NCBI GenBank assembly: GCA_009692605.1
Contig: SHYV01000025.1
Span: 1-32,050, forward strand
Direction of reading: 5' to 3'
Length of the DNA: 32,050 nucleotides
Origin: Myxococcales bacterium
GTDB taxonomy: Bacteria > Myxococcota_A > UBA796 > SXON01
The notes beneath the pieces were generated by a model that worked only from the letters and a program-made list of their open reading frames with translations, made no database searches and was not told the DNA's origin. Positions 8,421-16,025 of this stretch are shown here, piece after piece. A program made the position numbers and the translations under genes. Numbering within the stretch: the stretch's first letter is position 1; each line of letters starts with the position of its first letter.

Positions 8421-9620
8421 GTGACCGAGACTGAAATCAACCTCCTCGCTGAGAGCGCCCTTCAGGCCCTCGGCCGCGACGACCCGCGAAAGGCCAGGGA
8501 GCTCCTGATGGAGGCCATCATGGCCGCCCCGAGCCGCCCGGACCTCGTCCACGCGCTGGGCGTGGTGCAGCTTCAGCTCGGCGAGGCTCACCTCGGGTTG
8601 CCGCTCATCCAGCAGGCGATCGGCATGGCAGGAGAGTTGGCGTCGACGGGTGCCGCAGGCAAGGCCAAGGCAGACGAGATGATCGACGGGTTCGAGCTCT
8701 CGCTGGCTGCGGCCCACGAGGACCTCGACCAGCCAATCGAGGCCGAAGCGGCGTACCGGCGCGCTCTGGCCCGCTCACCGAACCAACCACGCCCCCAACA
8801 CCAGTACGCGCTGTTGCTGCTCGGCTGGGGACGCCTCGATGAGGGTTTGGCGGAGCTGGACGCCTACGTGAAGGCCGACGCGGACGATCCAGACGCCGTT
8901 CGTGGCCTGAAGGCGCTCGCCGGCGAGATCCGCCTGTGGATCGCCCGCAAACTGCACCCGAAGAACCTGCTGGAGGCCCACCGCGAGAGCTACGTGGAGA
9001 TGTTCGACGGCTATCTGAAGGGTCCGGCGAAGGGGTGGGTGGCCGAGGCCGCCAAGATGCGGCGGGGCCCAGACGGGCGGCCGGTGGTCATCGTGCCCGA
9101 AGGCGCGCGCCCCTACGCAGGGGTGCGGGTAGATCTGGTCAACCCGGCGACGAACCAGATCGGACAGGTGGGGGATCAGCCGATGGTGGTGCAAGTGGCG
9201 GAGTTTCCCGCGCTGGCGCAGGCACCCGTCCAGCTGCGTTGGGAGCACGAGGAGTTCGACCTCCGCGTATCGACCCAGTGCCCGTGGGATCAGCTGCCGA
9301 TCCACATCCTGTTCACGGACGGCCCGGGCGCGGAAGGCGCGCTCGAAGCCGCCGACGAGCTCATCGGCGAGTGGTACTCGGCCGGATTTGACGGCGCGTT
9401 CGGCACGAAGGATGGCCATCGTTTGCACGACATCAGCTACCCGCAGGCTGTCCGCGGGTTTTTGGGTGTCACCTACGATGTGGACATGGGGCGGGCCGAG
9501 CTTCGCGCGATCGACGATCTGGTTCAACGACTGACCCACCTCAACGCACGTCACCCCATCGCGCGCGTGCTCCTGGGCCGCGGGTTTCTCCCGGTGCCGA
9601 GCTTGGCCACGCCCCCTTGA
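8421..9620 (+). CDS. TPR protein with an unrecognised C-terminal domain
   Basis: A 399-residue cytoplasmic protein without a signal peptide. Residues 1-170 contain three to four TPR-like helical pairs (for example DPRKARELLMEAIMAAPSRP and QPIEAEAAYRRALARSPNQP). Residues about 200-399 form a separate domain with beta segments such as RPVVIVPEGARPYAGVRVDL and a conserved-looking block CPWDQLPIHILFTDG; I cannot name it. The start is a GTG at 8421 with GGAG seven bases upstream. The gene ends inside the start codon of the prepilin peptidase gene (TTGA overlap), so the two are translationally coupled and a role linked to type IV pilus or type II secretion assembly is possible but unproven. Confidence 0.75.
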   Translation: MTETEINLLAESALQALGRDDPRKARELLMEAIMAAPSRPDLVHALGVVQLQLGEAHLGLPLIQQAIGMAGELASTGAAGKAKADEMIDGFELSLAAAHEDLDQPIEAEAAYRRALARSPNQPRPQHQYALLLLGWGRLDEGLAELDAYVKADADDPDAVRGLKALAGEIRLWIARKLHPKNLLEAHRESYVEMFDGYLKGPAKGWVAEAAKMRRGPDGRPVVIVPEGARPYAGVRVDLVNPATNQIGQVGDQPMVVQVAEFPALAQAPVQLRWEHEEFDLRVSTQCPWDQLPIHILFTDGPGAEGALEAADELIGEWYSAGFDGAFGTKDGHRLHDISYPQAVRGFLGVTYDVDMGRAELRAIDDLVQRLTHLNARHPIARVLLGRGFLPVPSLATPP

Positions 9621-10450
9621 CCCCGCTCGACGAGCTGTATCTGGGGATGCAGGGGATGGCAGGCGTCTTCGGCGCTCTCTTCGGCAGCTTCCTGAATGTC
9701 TGCATCGTGCGGATGCCCGAGGACCGGTCGGTCGCCTGGCCAGGGTCGGCGTGCCCACACTGCGGCGCCGGCGTCCGCCCCTACGACAACGTCCCCGTGT
9801 TCGCCTGGTTCTGGCTGCGCGGCCGGTGCCGGGATTGCCGGACCCCCTTCTCAGCGCTCTACCCGACGATCGAGGCGATGTTCGCGCTGCTTTGCGTCCT
9901 GCTCTTTCGGCGCATCATCCCGGACGTGGCGGACGTTGACAAGGCCCACCTGGTCGCGCTCGTCTGGTACGGATGGCTGCTGTTCGCGCTCGTCGGGCTG
10001 ACCTTCATTGACCTGCGCCACAAGATCATCCCCGACGCGTTCTCGATCTACAGCGTCCCGGTGGGCGTAGCCGGCGCAGCGCTGTGCACGCACCTTGGGT
10101 TCCCCTACGCGCCCACCTGGCAACAGTCCGTTGTGGGGGCGGCGACGGGTGGACTCGGACTTTACACGCTGATGGCGCTCTACCGGCTGGTGAGGAAACG
10201 CGAGGGCATGGGGCTCGGAGATGCAAAACTACTCGCCTTGCTCGGTAGTTATTTTGCAGCAATTCCCGCGTTGCTCTTCATCGTAATCGCGGCGAGCGTG
10301 CTCGGAAGCATCGTGGGAGTGGCGACCCTGTTGTGGCGACGAGGAACGCTCCAACTGGCGATGCCCTTCGGCCCATTTCTGGCAGTGGGTGCCGTGGTGT
10401 GGCTGTTCTTCGGCGATGATGTGGTCGTGCGCTGGACCGGGTTCGGCTGA
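9617..10450 (+). CDS. pilD: Prepilin peptidase / N-methyltransferase (PilD, GspO)
   Basis: A 277-residue polytopic inner-membrane aspartic protease that cleaves type IV prepilin or pseudopilin leaders and methylates the new N-terminus. The cytoplasmic N-terminal domain carries the four zinc cysteines Cys46, Cys49, Cys71 and Cys74 (CPHC and CRDC) that mark the bifunctional form. Catalytic aspartates are Asp132 in FIDLRHKIIPD and Asp202 in GMGLGDAKL. The conserved FGPFLA is present near residue 251. The start is TTG at 9617, overlapping the previous stop in TTGA. No pilin, PilB or PilC genes are in the window, so its substrates are encoded elsewhere. Confidence 0.93.
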   Translation: MTPLDELYLGMQGMAGVFGALFGSFLNVCIVRMPEDRSVAWPGSACPHCGAGVRPYDNVPVFAWFWLRGRCRDCRTPFSALYPTIEAMFALLCVLLFRRIIPDVADVDKAHLVALVWYGWLLFALVGLTFIDLRHKIIPDAFSIYSVPVGVAGAALCTHLGFPYAPTWQQSVVGAATGGLGLYTLMALYRLVRKREGMGLGDAKLLALLGSYFAAIPALLFIVIAASVLGSIVGVATLLWRRGTLQLAMPFGPFLAVGAVVWLFFGDDVVVRWTGFG

Positions 10451-10480
10451 CCAGACCGTCCGTGTGGTTAGCCTGCTCAG

Positions 10481-11335
10481 ATGCTGCTGCTGACCCTCCT
10501 CCCCGTCGCCCTCGCCGCCCGGCTCCCACCGTACCGCTACGCCCTAAGCAACGCGGCGGCTGCCACCGATCTGTCCGCGTTCGAGTACACCCGCTGGCCG
10601 GTGAAGACCACCCTTTACGCAGCGAATGGCAGCACCCCGGTGTACTACGCGGCCTCAGGCGAGCGCTCCACCACTCTGGCGTTCGGGGCCGTCGTGCAGG
10701 TGGAGGAGGTCGGGGCCACCGAGCAGATCGATGACCGAGTCGACTGCTGGTACCGGGTCAGCGGAACGCGGTCGGGGTGGGTGTTCGGGGGGGATCTTAC
10801 GCCATACCGCTGGGAGGCCGACTTTGACGGGGACGGCGAAAAGGAGCTGGCAACGGCCGCGTGGCGGAGTGATTTCAGCGTCCGCGTGCGCGTTTTCGAG
10901 CCGAACCTGCGCGCTGGGGCCACCATGCAGCTGGACGTGGACGCCGCCGGCGGAGCGTTCCTCTCCCAGTCAGGCTCTGATCTCACGGCGGACCTTATCC
11001 CCGCTAGCAAGGCTGGGATCCCGCTGATCCACCTCCACCTCGGGGTGGATGCCTGCGCCGACTTCCGGGATGACTGGATCAGCTACACCAGCGAGTCCCC
11101 GACCAAAATTGGGCAAGAGCACCTGGCGCTGTCGTTGTCGGGCCTGATGGACCCACCGAATTCTTCAACCTTCAAGGCTGAGTTCTCCGGGAAGCGCAGC
11201 ACGGCCTACGTTGAAAGGGAGACAACGCGGCAAGACGATGCGGGGGCCAGCATCCCGCCCGAGATCACGAATGTACGGTACGTCCTGCGCGACGGCGTGT
11301 ACTTCCTTGAGAAGGACGGCGCGGTCAGCCGCTGA
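10481..11335 (+). CDS. Exported protein with an SH3-like segment
   Basis: A 284-residue protein with the signal peptide MLLLTLLPVALAARLPPY. Residues about 35-108 look like a bacterial SH3 domain (LYAANGSTPVYY, VDCWYRVSGTRSGWVFGGDL). This is followed by DFDGDGEKELATAAW near residue 115, a calcium-loop pattern like those in FG-GAP and dockerin repeats, and then a beta-rich C-terminal half. A periplasmic or surface location is inferred. It follows pilD by 30 bases on the same strand. Its stop codon directly abuts the truA stop on the other strand, with no spacer. Confidence 0.65.
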   Translation: MLLLTLLPVALAARLPPYRYALSNAAAATDLSAFEYTRWPVKTTLYAANGSTPVYYAASGERSTTLAFGAVVQVEEVGATEQIDDRVDCWYRVSGTRSGWVFGGDLTPYRWEADFDGDGEKELATAAWRSDFSVRVRVFEPNLRAGATMQLDVDAAGGAFLSQSGSDLTADLIPASKAGIPLIHLHLGVDACADFRDDWISYTSESPTKIGQEHLALSLSGLMDPPNSSTFKAEFSGKRSTAYVERETTRQDDAGASIPPEITNVRYVLRDGVYFLEKDGAVSR

Positions 11336-12130
11336 TCATGGGGCCTGCCCGAGCACGCCTCGCTCCCGCGGCTCGTAGCCCACGCGTACGAGGTACAGGC
11401 CGTCGGGGGGCGCCGTCCTTCCCGCTTCGTCTCTGGCGCCGTCCGGGCCCCTCGCAAGCAAGTCCGGGATCGACGCGACGGGCCGACGGCCGAGGCCGAC
11501 CTCCATCGCCGTGCCAACGAGGATGCGGACCTGGTAGCGTAGGAACCCTGGCCCTTCGAAGGTGAGCGCCTGAACCGCGCCGTGGGGCCCGGTCATCTGC
11601 TCGCGATCCGCCCGCCAGATCGTCCGAACCGGGGAACGTCTCGGCATGCTCGGAGCTTGAAACGCGGAGAAGTCCCAGGTTCCGCGGTAGGCCAGAAGGG
11701 CCTCGTCGACACCCGCCCAGTCCACCGGGCCGCGAAGGCGCCAAGCCAAGCCCTGCCACAGCGGCGACCGGACCGCGGACTCTTGGATCAGGTACCGGTA
11801 CGTCTTGCCGGTCGCCGAAAAGCGCGCGTGGAAGGCCGGCTCGACGATCTCAGCCGCGAGGCAGGAGATGTCCTCGGGCAACGTGGCGTTCAGCGCCATG
11901 AGCACCTGCTCGGGCGAGCGCTCCTTCTCAGCCCGAAAGCTCGCGACCTGACCGAGCGCGTGCACACCGGAGTCGGTCCGCCCACTCCCGTGCACGCAGA
12001 TCTTCACGCCGCCGAACAGCCTCGATACCACGCTCTCCAGCTCGGCCTGCACCGTGCGTACACCCGGCTGCACCTGCCAGCCGCACAGGTTGCGGCCGTC
12101 GTAGGCGATGGTGAGCTTCCAGGTCTGCAT
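11336..12130 (-). CDS. truA: tRNA pseudouridine(38-40) synthase TruA
   Basis: A 264-residue pseudouridine synthase that isomerises uridines 38-40 in the tRNA anticodon stem-loop. The catalytic aspartate is Asp53 in HGSGRTDSGVHALGQ. Other family landmarks are the start TWKLTIAYDGRNLCGWQVQP, ATGKTYRYLIQ near residue 117, and FLRYQVRILVGT near residue 207. Length matches the family. It is the last gene of a four-gene minus-strand run, 21 bases after the HAD phosphatase gene. Its stop abuts the stop of the convergent SH3-like gene. Confidence 0.95.
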   Translation of the reverse strand: MQTWKLTIAYDGRNLCGWQVQPGVRTVQAELESVVSRLFGGVKICVHGSGRTDSGVHALGQVASFRAEKERSPEQVLMALNATLPEDISCLAAEIVEPAFHARFSATGKTYRYLIQESAVRSPLWQGLAWRLRGPVDWAGVDEALLAYRGTWDFSAFQAPSMPRRSPVRTIWRADREQMTGPHGAVQALTFEGPGFLRYQVRILVGTAMEVGLGRRPVASIPDLLARGPDGARDEAGRTAPPDGLYLVRVGYEPRERGVLGQAP

Positions 12131-12151
12131 GCAGCGGAGCCTCGCGAGGCG

Positions 12152-12787
12152 CTATTCCACGCCGCTGATCCGGCCTACGCCGACCCGCGAACGGGCGAAC
12201 TCAAGCAGGGGCATGTCCCAAGGGCTGTCCCCGATCGCGAAGGCAGGACGGCGCCCCAGACGCACCCACGCTGCGGTGATCTTCCCCGCGGCGATGGTGA
12301 CCGGAGGGATGATCTTGTCGGTCAGGCGGTCCCCCGCGAACGCCAACTCAAGCCCGATGACGTTGTGCAGCCCCAGCCGAGGAGCGACGGCGCGGCCGAG
12401 CACCGCGGCGCTCCCGGTCAGGATCCAAACGCGGTGATGCCCCGCAAGGCGGTGGGCGAGGGCGATCGTCTCCTCCCGAAGCCGAACCCTCCCCTCCGCA
12501 AATGCCCGGTCCACTAGCCCGCCCACCTCCTGTACGGTCAACCCGGCGAGCGCCTGCGCCGTGAGCTCGGCCTGGATGATGGACCCACGGGTCTTCTGGA
12601 CCATGTCGTCGGTCTCGACCAGCGCATGGTACGCAGGCCAGTCCCAGCCAGAAGGCGCCAGCACCTCTACCGCGGACTCGCTGATGTCGCCGTGGATCAA
12701 GGTCCCGTCCAGATCGAACAGCGCCTCTCCAGGCGCGATCGAAAGGGCCCGGTCGCCCGCCGCGAGAAGTGCAGTCTCGATGGTCAC
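12152..12787 (-). CDS. HAD-superfamily phosphatase (SerB-like, HAD-IB)
   Basis: A 211-residue hydrolase with all HAD motifs: nucleophile Asp25 and general acid Asp27 in FDLDGTL, motif II Thr124/Ser126 in ILTGSA, Lys169 in AAGKITA, and motif III Asp187/Asp191 in GDSPWDMP. The cap helices between motifs I and II fit the SerB/PSPase-like HAD-IB group. It should remove phosphate from a small phosphomonoester, possibly phosphoserine or a phospholipid-related substrate. The start is GTG at 12787, overlapping the previous stop as GTGA, so its translation is coupled to the coiled-coil gene upstream. Confidence 0.87.
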   Translation of the reverse strand: MTIETALLAAGDRALSIAPGEALFDLDGTLIHGDISESAVEVLAPSGWDWPAYHALVETDDMVQKTRGSIIQAELTAQALAGLTVQEVGGLVDRAFAEGRVRLREETIALAHRLAGHHRVWILTGSAAVLGRAVAPRLGLHNVIGLELAFAGDRLTDKIIPPVTIAAGKITAAWVRLGRRPAFAIGDSPWDMPLLEFARSRVGVGRISGVE

Positions 12788-13818
12788 GTCCGAATCTCCC
12801 GTGGCGGGGTCTGTGTCTCACGCAGCAGGTTCTCAACCTCCAGCCGGGCGGCCGCCTCCGCGTCGGCCTCAAGGCCCGCCTCTTCGAGCCGGCCGATGTC
12901 TACGGCCAGGTTGTGCACCGCGCTGTCGGCCAGCGCGGGGTCCATGGACCGCGCGAGCCCCGAGAGCTCCTGAAGGGCGCGCTCGACCTCCTCCAGCAGT
13001 GGACCGGAGTCGGGCGATCCGGAGTCCCCAGCGCCGGCGTCTCCCCCGTCAAGCGTCGCGCGGGACGCGAGATGGTCGCCGAGCCAGGTCAGGTTGTCGC
13101 AAAGGCGGTCCATATCGTCCACAAGCGTGAGGTGAGCACGCGAGGTGCGATCCTCCTCCCGGTCGACGATCGCGCGGGTCGCGGCGTCCGCGTCTGCGCC
13201 CGAGGGCGGGTCGGGCCGGGTCGATGGCAGCTCCGCCGCGCGCTCGCGCAACAGGTTCATGTAGAGCTTCACCGCGCGCGCCGCCTCATGGAAAGCCTGC
13301 TGCGCGCTGCGGAGGTCGAGGCTCGGGGCGAGCGGATCGGGCAGCCTCCCGAGGTCGGGCCGCCTCCGCGCGGACAGGGCAAGATGGGCTCGAAACAGGA
13401 GCACCGCGCGGGTCTTCCAGACCATCCCCAGCACCCGGCGCATCGATCCCGCGCGCGCATTTAGCAACCTGAGATCGTCCCGATACTTCCGTGCGAGCTC
13501 CTCTCTCCCAGCCTTCGCGTCCATCTCGGCGCACCGCGCCTCGAGGAGCTGCATCTGATCCTCGACCGCGCGATGCCGCTCGCCAAGACGCTGCTCCAGA
13601 GCCTCCAACTTACGTGGATAAGCAAGGAGATCACTGCCTTCTTGGTCATCGCGCTCGGGCAACGCCGGCCGTCTGGAGGCCCGCTGCAGCCTACGAAGCG
13701 GGCCGAGCGATGAGAACTTTCTGGCTGCCCCCCGCGCGAGCCAGAACGCCCCGACACCCGCCGCGCCGATCAGAAAAAGCGCCAGCCACAGGAGCGAGAA
13801 GAAGATGTCCCCAATCAC
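12784..13818 (-). CDS. Membrane-anchored coiled-coil protein of unknown function
   Basis: A 344-residue protein with one N-terminal membrane segment (IFFSLLWLALFLIGAAGVGA, residues about 5-24) followed by a basic stretch, which predicts a cytoplasmic body. Residues about 60-130 are charged and heptad-like (EALEQRLGERHRAVEDQMQL), so a coiled coil is likely. Further long helices lie at about 165-205 and 225-344, separated by an Asp/Gly/Ser-rich linker near residue 265. I do not recognise a named domain. It starts with GTG at 13818, overlapping the nuclease stop as GTGA, and itself overlaps the HAD gene in the same way. Confidence 0.7.
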   Translation of the reverse strand: MIGDIFFSLLWLALFLIGAAGVGAFWLARGAARKFSSLGPLRRLQRASRRPALPERDDQEGSDLLAYPRKLEALEQRLGERHRAVEDQMQLLEARCAEMDAKAGREELARKYRDDLRLLNARAGSMRRVLGMVWKTRAVLLFRAHLALSARRRPDLGRLPDPLAPSLDLRSAQQAFHEAARAVKLYMNLLRERAAELPSTRPDPPSGADADAATRAIVDREEDRTSRAHLTLVDDMDRLCDNLTWLGDHLASRATLDGGDAGAGDSGSPDSGPLLEEVERALQELSGLARSMDPALADSAVHNLAVDIGRLEEAGLEADAEAAARLEVENLLRETQTPPREIRT

Positions 13819-14420
13819 GGACAGGCCGCCCAGAGCCCAAGGCCATCCGCCTCCGCCGCGTTCGCATCCGCCTGAATCTCTGCGGCATAGCTGTCGTCCG
13901 GGGCGATCTCGAGGGGGATGGCGTAGCCGTCGCGCACGATGCGGCGGTTGTAGAACCCGGCCTCCGTCGTGTCACGGATCACGTACGCGAGCGTGCGGCC
14001 GTAGTCATCGAGCTCCTCGGCGTCAAACGTGAGCCAGGCCAGCCGGCCGTTCAGCGCCGCACCGGTGTAGGCCCACGCCTCGTTGCCGTAGCACTCGGCC
14101 GCATCGCCATGCGCGATCTCGGGGGTGTCAACACCGATCATCCGCACCTTGACTGAGTCAAAAGTGCCGTCGGGCGTGCAGTAGAACGTGTCCCCGTCCA
14201 CGACGTAGTCCACCCGGATCAGCAGGGGTGGCGCGCTGGGCTCATCCCCCTCTGGCAGATCTGTGAGCGCACGAACCCGGGCATCGTCCTCGGCGTCGGT
14301 TGGTCCCGTGTCGGCCCCCGTGTCGGCCCCGGTGTCCGGATCGTCGATGACCCCAGGACCGCCCGACGTGTCGTCACCGGCAAACGGAGTCGGGCAGGCA
14401 AGCAGAAGCAGGATGAGCAC
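13815..14420 (-). CDS. Thermonuclease-like (SNase) lipoprotein
   Basis: A 201-residue protein with a very short lipoprotein signal, MLILLLLAC, with Cys9 as the likely lipidated residue. An acidic, Thr/Gly-rich linker (DPDTGADTGADTG) follows. Residues about 68-200 are a staphylococcal-nuclease fold with equivalents of all catalytic residues: Asp77 in VDGDTF, Arg93, Asp98, Thr99 and Glu101 in VRMIGVDTPE, and Arg142 in YGRTLAYV. It should cleave DNA or RNA outside the cytoplasm, at a membrane surface. The start is GTG at 14420. The linker is encoded by three copies of a 12-base repeat at 14305-14340. It is the first gene of the truA operon. Confidence 0.88.
   Translation of the reverse strand: MLILLLLACPTPFAGDDTSGGPGVIDDPDTGADTGADTGPTDAEDDARVRALTDLPEGDEPSAPPLLIRVDYVVDGDTFYCTPDGTFDSVKVRMIGVDTPEIAHGDAAECYGNEAWAYTGAALNGRLAWLTFDAEELDDYGRTLAYVIRDTTEAGFYNRRIVRDGYAIPLEIAPDDSYAAEIQADANAAEADGLGLWAACP
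14305..14340. repeat. 12-base tandem repeat in the nuclease linker
   Basis: Two exact copies of CCCGTGTCGGCC and a diverged third copy, in frame, encode DTGA-type repeats of the linker behind the lipobox. Repeats of this kind change length by slippage; the linker probably only sets the distance of the nuclease from the membrane. Confidence 0.7.
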
Positions 14421-14504
14421 GCCAGTGGGTAATCACAAACCCCGGTGCGGGCCCGCTCTACGTCGGGGGAGCGCGAGGCGCCGCAGTGAAATACAGTGGA
14501 CCCC

Positions 14505-15383
14505 ATGAAGTTTCTCGTCCTCGGAGCTTCGGCCGTGTTGGGCTCGGCCCTCGTTGGCTTCGCGCAGCCGCGAGCGGACGCCACGCGGCGGGCCCGGGCG
14601 GAAGACGCCAGCCTTGTCTTCGCGCCGAATGGGCCGATGTTGCGGGCAGCCTCTCTGGACCAGCACGAGGCCACCGCGGACGTCTTGTGGATTCGGAGCG
14701 TACTGGTGTTCGGAGACCACTGGAAGCGCGACGGTGACCCGACGTGGATCGCCTGGCTGCGAGGCACGATCCTCGCCGTCGTCGATCTGGACCCCGCCTG
14801 GCGCTCACCGTATTTCTACGGCGGTTCGCTGCTCCGCGTGCTGGGCGACATCGACGGCTCGGACGCCGTCTTCCGACGCGGCGCAGAGGCCATACCCAAC
14901 GACGGCTACTTCGCGTTCTCGTTCGCGATGAACCAGTACATCCACCGGGACGACCCAGCCCTGGCGGCCGACTGGATGGAGCGCGCGGCAGCCGCTCCCA
15001 GAGCGGGGACCTGGTACGCCGCAGCGGCGGCTGCCCTCCGGACCCGCGGCGGCGACCGCGACGGCGCCATCGCCTATCTGGAGGAGCGACGGAGCGCTGC
15101 GCCGTCGGAGCCCGAGCTCGCGGACATCGACACACAGTTAGGGCGGCTGTACCACGACCGCGTCGCGGAGACCTTTTTGCCCGCCTGCAGCGCGTACGAG
15201 GAGCAGCATGGGGGCCCGCCGCCAGACCCCAGCACCTTCTTCACCTGGACAGGAAGTCCGATACCGACCAACCCAAGAGGTGACGCTTGGATCGTCGGGA
15301 GCGACGGCTGCATCCGCTCGGCAGGGGCGGAAGTGAACCGGGTGCGGAGGCTCAGGAGGGCAGAATCGCTGCTCCTGCGGTAG
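14505..15383 (+). CDS. Exported or anchored TPR-like protein
   Basis: A 292-residue protein starting MKFLVLGASAVLGSALVGFA, a signal peptide or membrane anchor. A GTG nine bases upstream is an alternative start. The region at about residues 45-75 (GPMLRAASLDQHEATADVLW then IRSVLVFGDHW) resembles the conserved opening of a myxobacterial group of membrane TPR proteins, where aLxWlr-yfG motifs precede helical repeats. Helical pairs follow (DPAWRSPYFYGGSLLRVLGD, DPALAADWMERAAAA, GDRDGAIAYLEERR). The last 60 residues include two cysteines and a beta-like tail. It diverges from the nuclease gene across 84 bases and converges on the peroxiredoxin gene with four bases between stops. Confidence 0.7.
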   Translation: MKFLVLGASAVLGSALVGFAQPRADATRRARAEDASLVFAPNGPMLRAASLDQHEATADVLWIRSVLVFGDHWKRDGDPTWIAWLRGTILAVVDLDPAWRSPYFYGGSLLRVLGDIDGSDAVFRRGAEAIPNDGYFAFSFAMNQYIHRDDPALAADWMERAAAAPRAGTWYAAAAAALRTRGGDRDGAIAYLEERRSAAPSEPELADIDTQLGRLYHDRVAETFLPACSAYEEQHGGPPPDPSTFFTWTGSPIPTNPRGDAWIVGSDGCIRSAGAEVNRVRRLRRAESLLLR

Positions 15384-15387
15384 TCAC

Positions 15388-15849
15388 CTACCCGAGGGCG
15401 GCCTTGACGGCATCGTAGTCGGGCTCAATGCCGGGGTTCGCCCCGACCCACTCGTAGCTGACCACGCCCGCCGCGTTCACGACGAACACGGCGCGCTTGC
15501 ACACCGTGAAGCCGGCGATGCCGGCGAAGTCGTGCAGCTCCACCCCGTAGGCCCGGGTGACGTCCCGCGCGACGTCGGACAACAACGGGAAGTTGAGGGT
15601 GTTCTTCGCCGCGAACGCGTTGTTGGCGAACGGCGAGTCCACGCTGATGCCGAGCACCGTCGCGTTCAGGCCGTTCAACTCGGACATGGAGTCCCGGAAT
15701 GTGCAGGCCTCCTTCTCACAGACGCCGGTGAACGCGGCCGGGTAGAACATCAGCACGACCTGCTTGCCCAGAAGGCTCTCAAGTGAGACCTTTTGGCGGG
15801 CGTTGTCGGTAAGAGTGAAGCTGGGGGCGGGGGTTCCGATCAGGCTCAT
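15388..15849 (-). CDS. Peroxiredoxin (AhpE/BCP-type)
   Basis: A 153-residue thiol peroxidase. The peroxidatic cysteine is Cys44 in the PxxxTxxC motif (YPAAFTGVCEKEACTF). Cys49 sits five residues later, the position of the resolving cysteine in BCP-type enzymes. The conserved arginine occurs in KRAVFVVNAAG near residue 120. It reduces hydrogen peroxide or organic hydroperoxides in the cytoplasm; the thioredoxin encoded at 3323 is a plausible reductant, though not linked by position. The GATTTxGGA-like start region and ATG fit the family start MSLIGTPAPSFTLTD. Upstream lie three copies of a 14-base repeat. Confidence 0.92.
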   Translation of the reverse strand: MSLIGTPAPSFTLTDNARQKVSLESLLGKQVVLMFYPAAFTGVCEKEACTFRDSMSELNGLNATVLGISVDSPFANNAFAAKNTLNFPLLSDVARDVTRAYGVELHDFAGIAGFTVCKRAVFVVNAAGVVSYEWVGANPGIEPDYDAVKAALG

Positions 15850-15876
15850 GGGGGCGCTCCAATTGAGGGGGGTTGA

Positions 15877-15918
15877 GGTTCGGGGTGCTGGGTTCGGGGT
15901 GCTGGGCTCGGGCGTGCG
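15877..15918. repeat. 14-base tandem repeat upstream of the peroxiredoxin gene
   Basis: GGTTCGGGGTGCTG occurs twice in direct tandem (15877-15890 and 15891-15904) and a diverged third copy follows at 15905-15918. The array lies in the 176-base region between the divergent peroxiredoxin and COG3146 genes, 28 bases upstream of the peroxiredoxin start. It could bind a regulator or be a slippage product; nothing in the sequence decides this. Confidence 0.65.
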
Positions 15919-16025
15919 TTGAATGGCCGCCTCTTAGCGTGAGGCCGGCGCAGGACGAGGCCGGATCCGCTACAGGATGAGCAGTGTGACGGACCCAGAG
16001 CGCCGCAGACAGTTACCCGCTGCGG

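Noticed and set aside
7629-8717. 362-codon open frame on the minus strand
   Set aside because: It runs opposite the FAD dehydrogenase and TPR genes, which have strong motifs; no signal or domain is visible in it.
10200-10270. AT-richer patch near GGAGATGCAAAACTACTCGCC as a possible insertion
   Set aside because: It lies within pilD at the conserved GLGD site and the reading frame and family sequence are intact.
11582-12517. 311-codon plus-strand frame opposite truA and the HAD gene
   Set aside because: Both opposite-strand genes have intact catalytic motifs, and this product is Arg/Pro-rich without structure.
15877-15918. CRISPR-like array
   Set aside because: The repeats are 14 bases long, directly adjacent and without spacers, and no cas gene is present.
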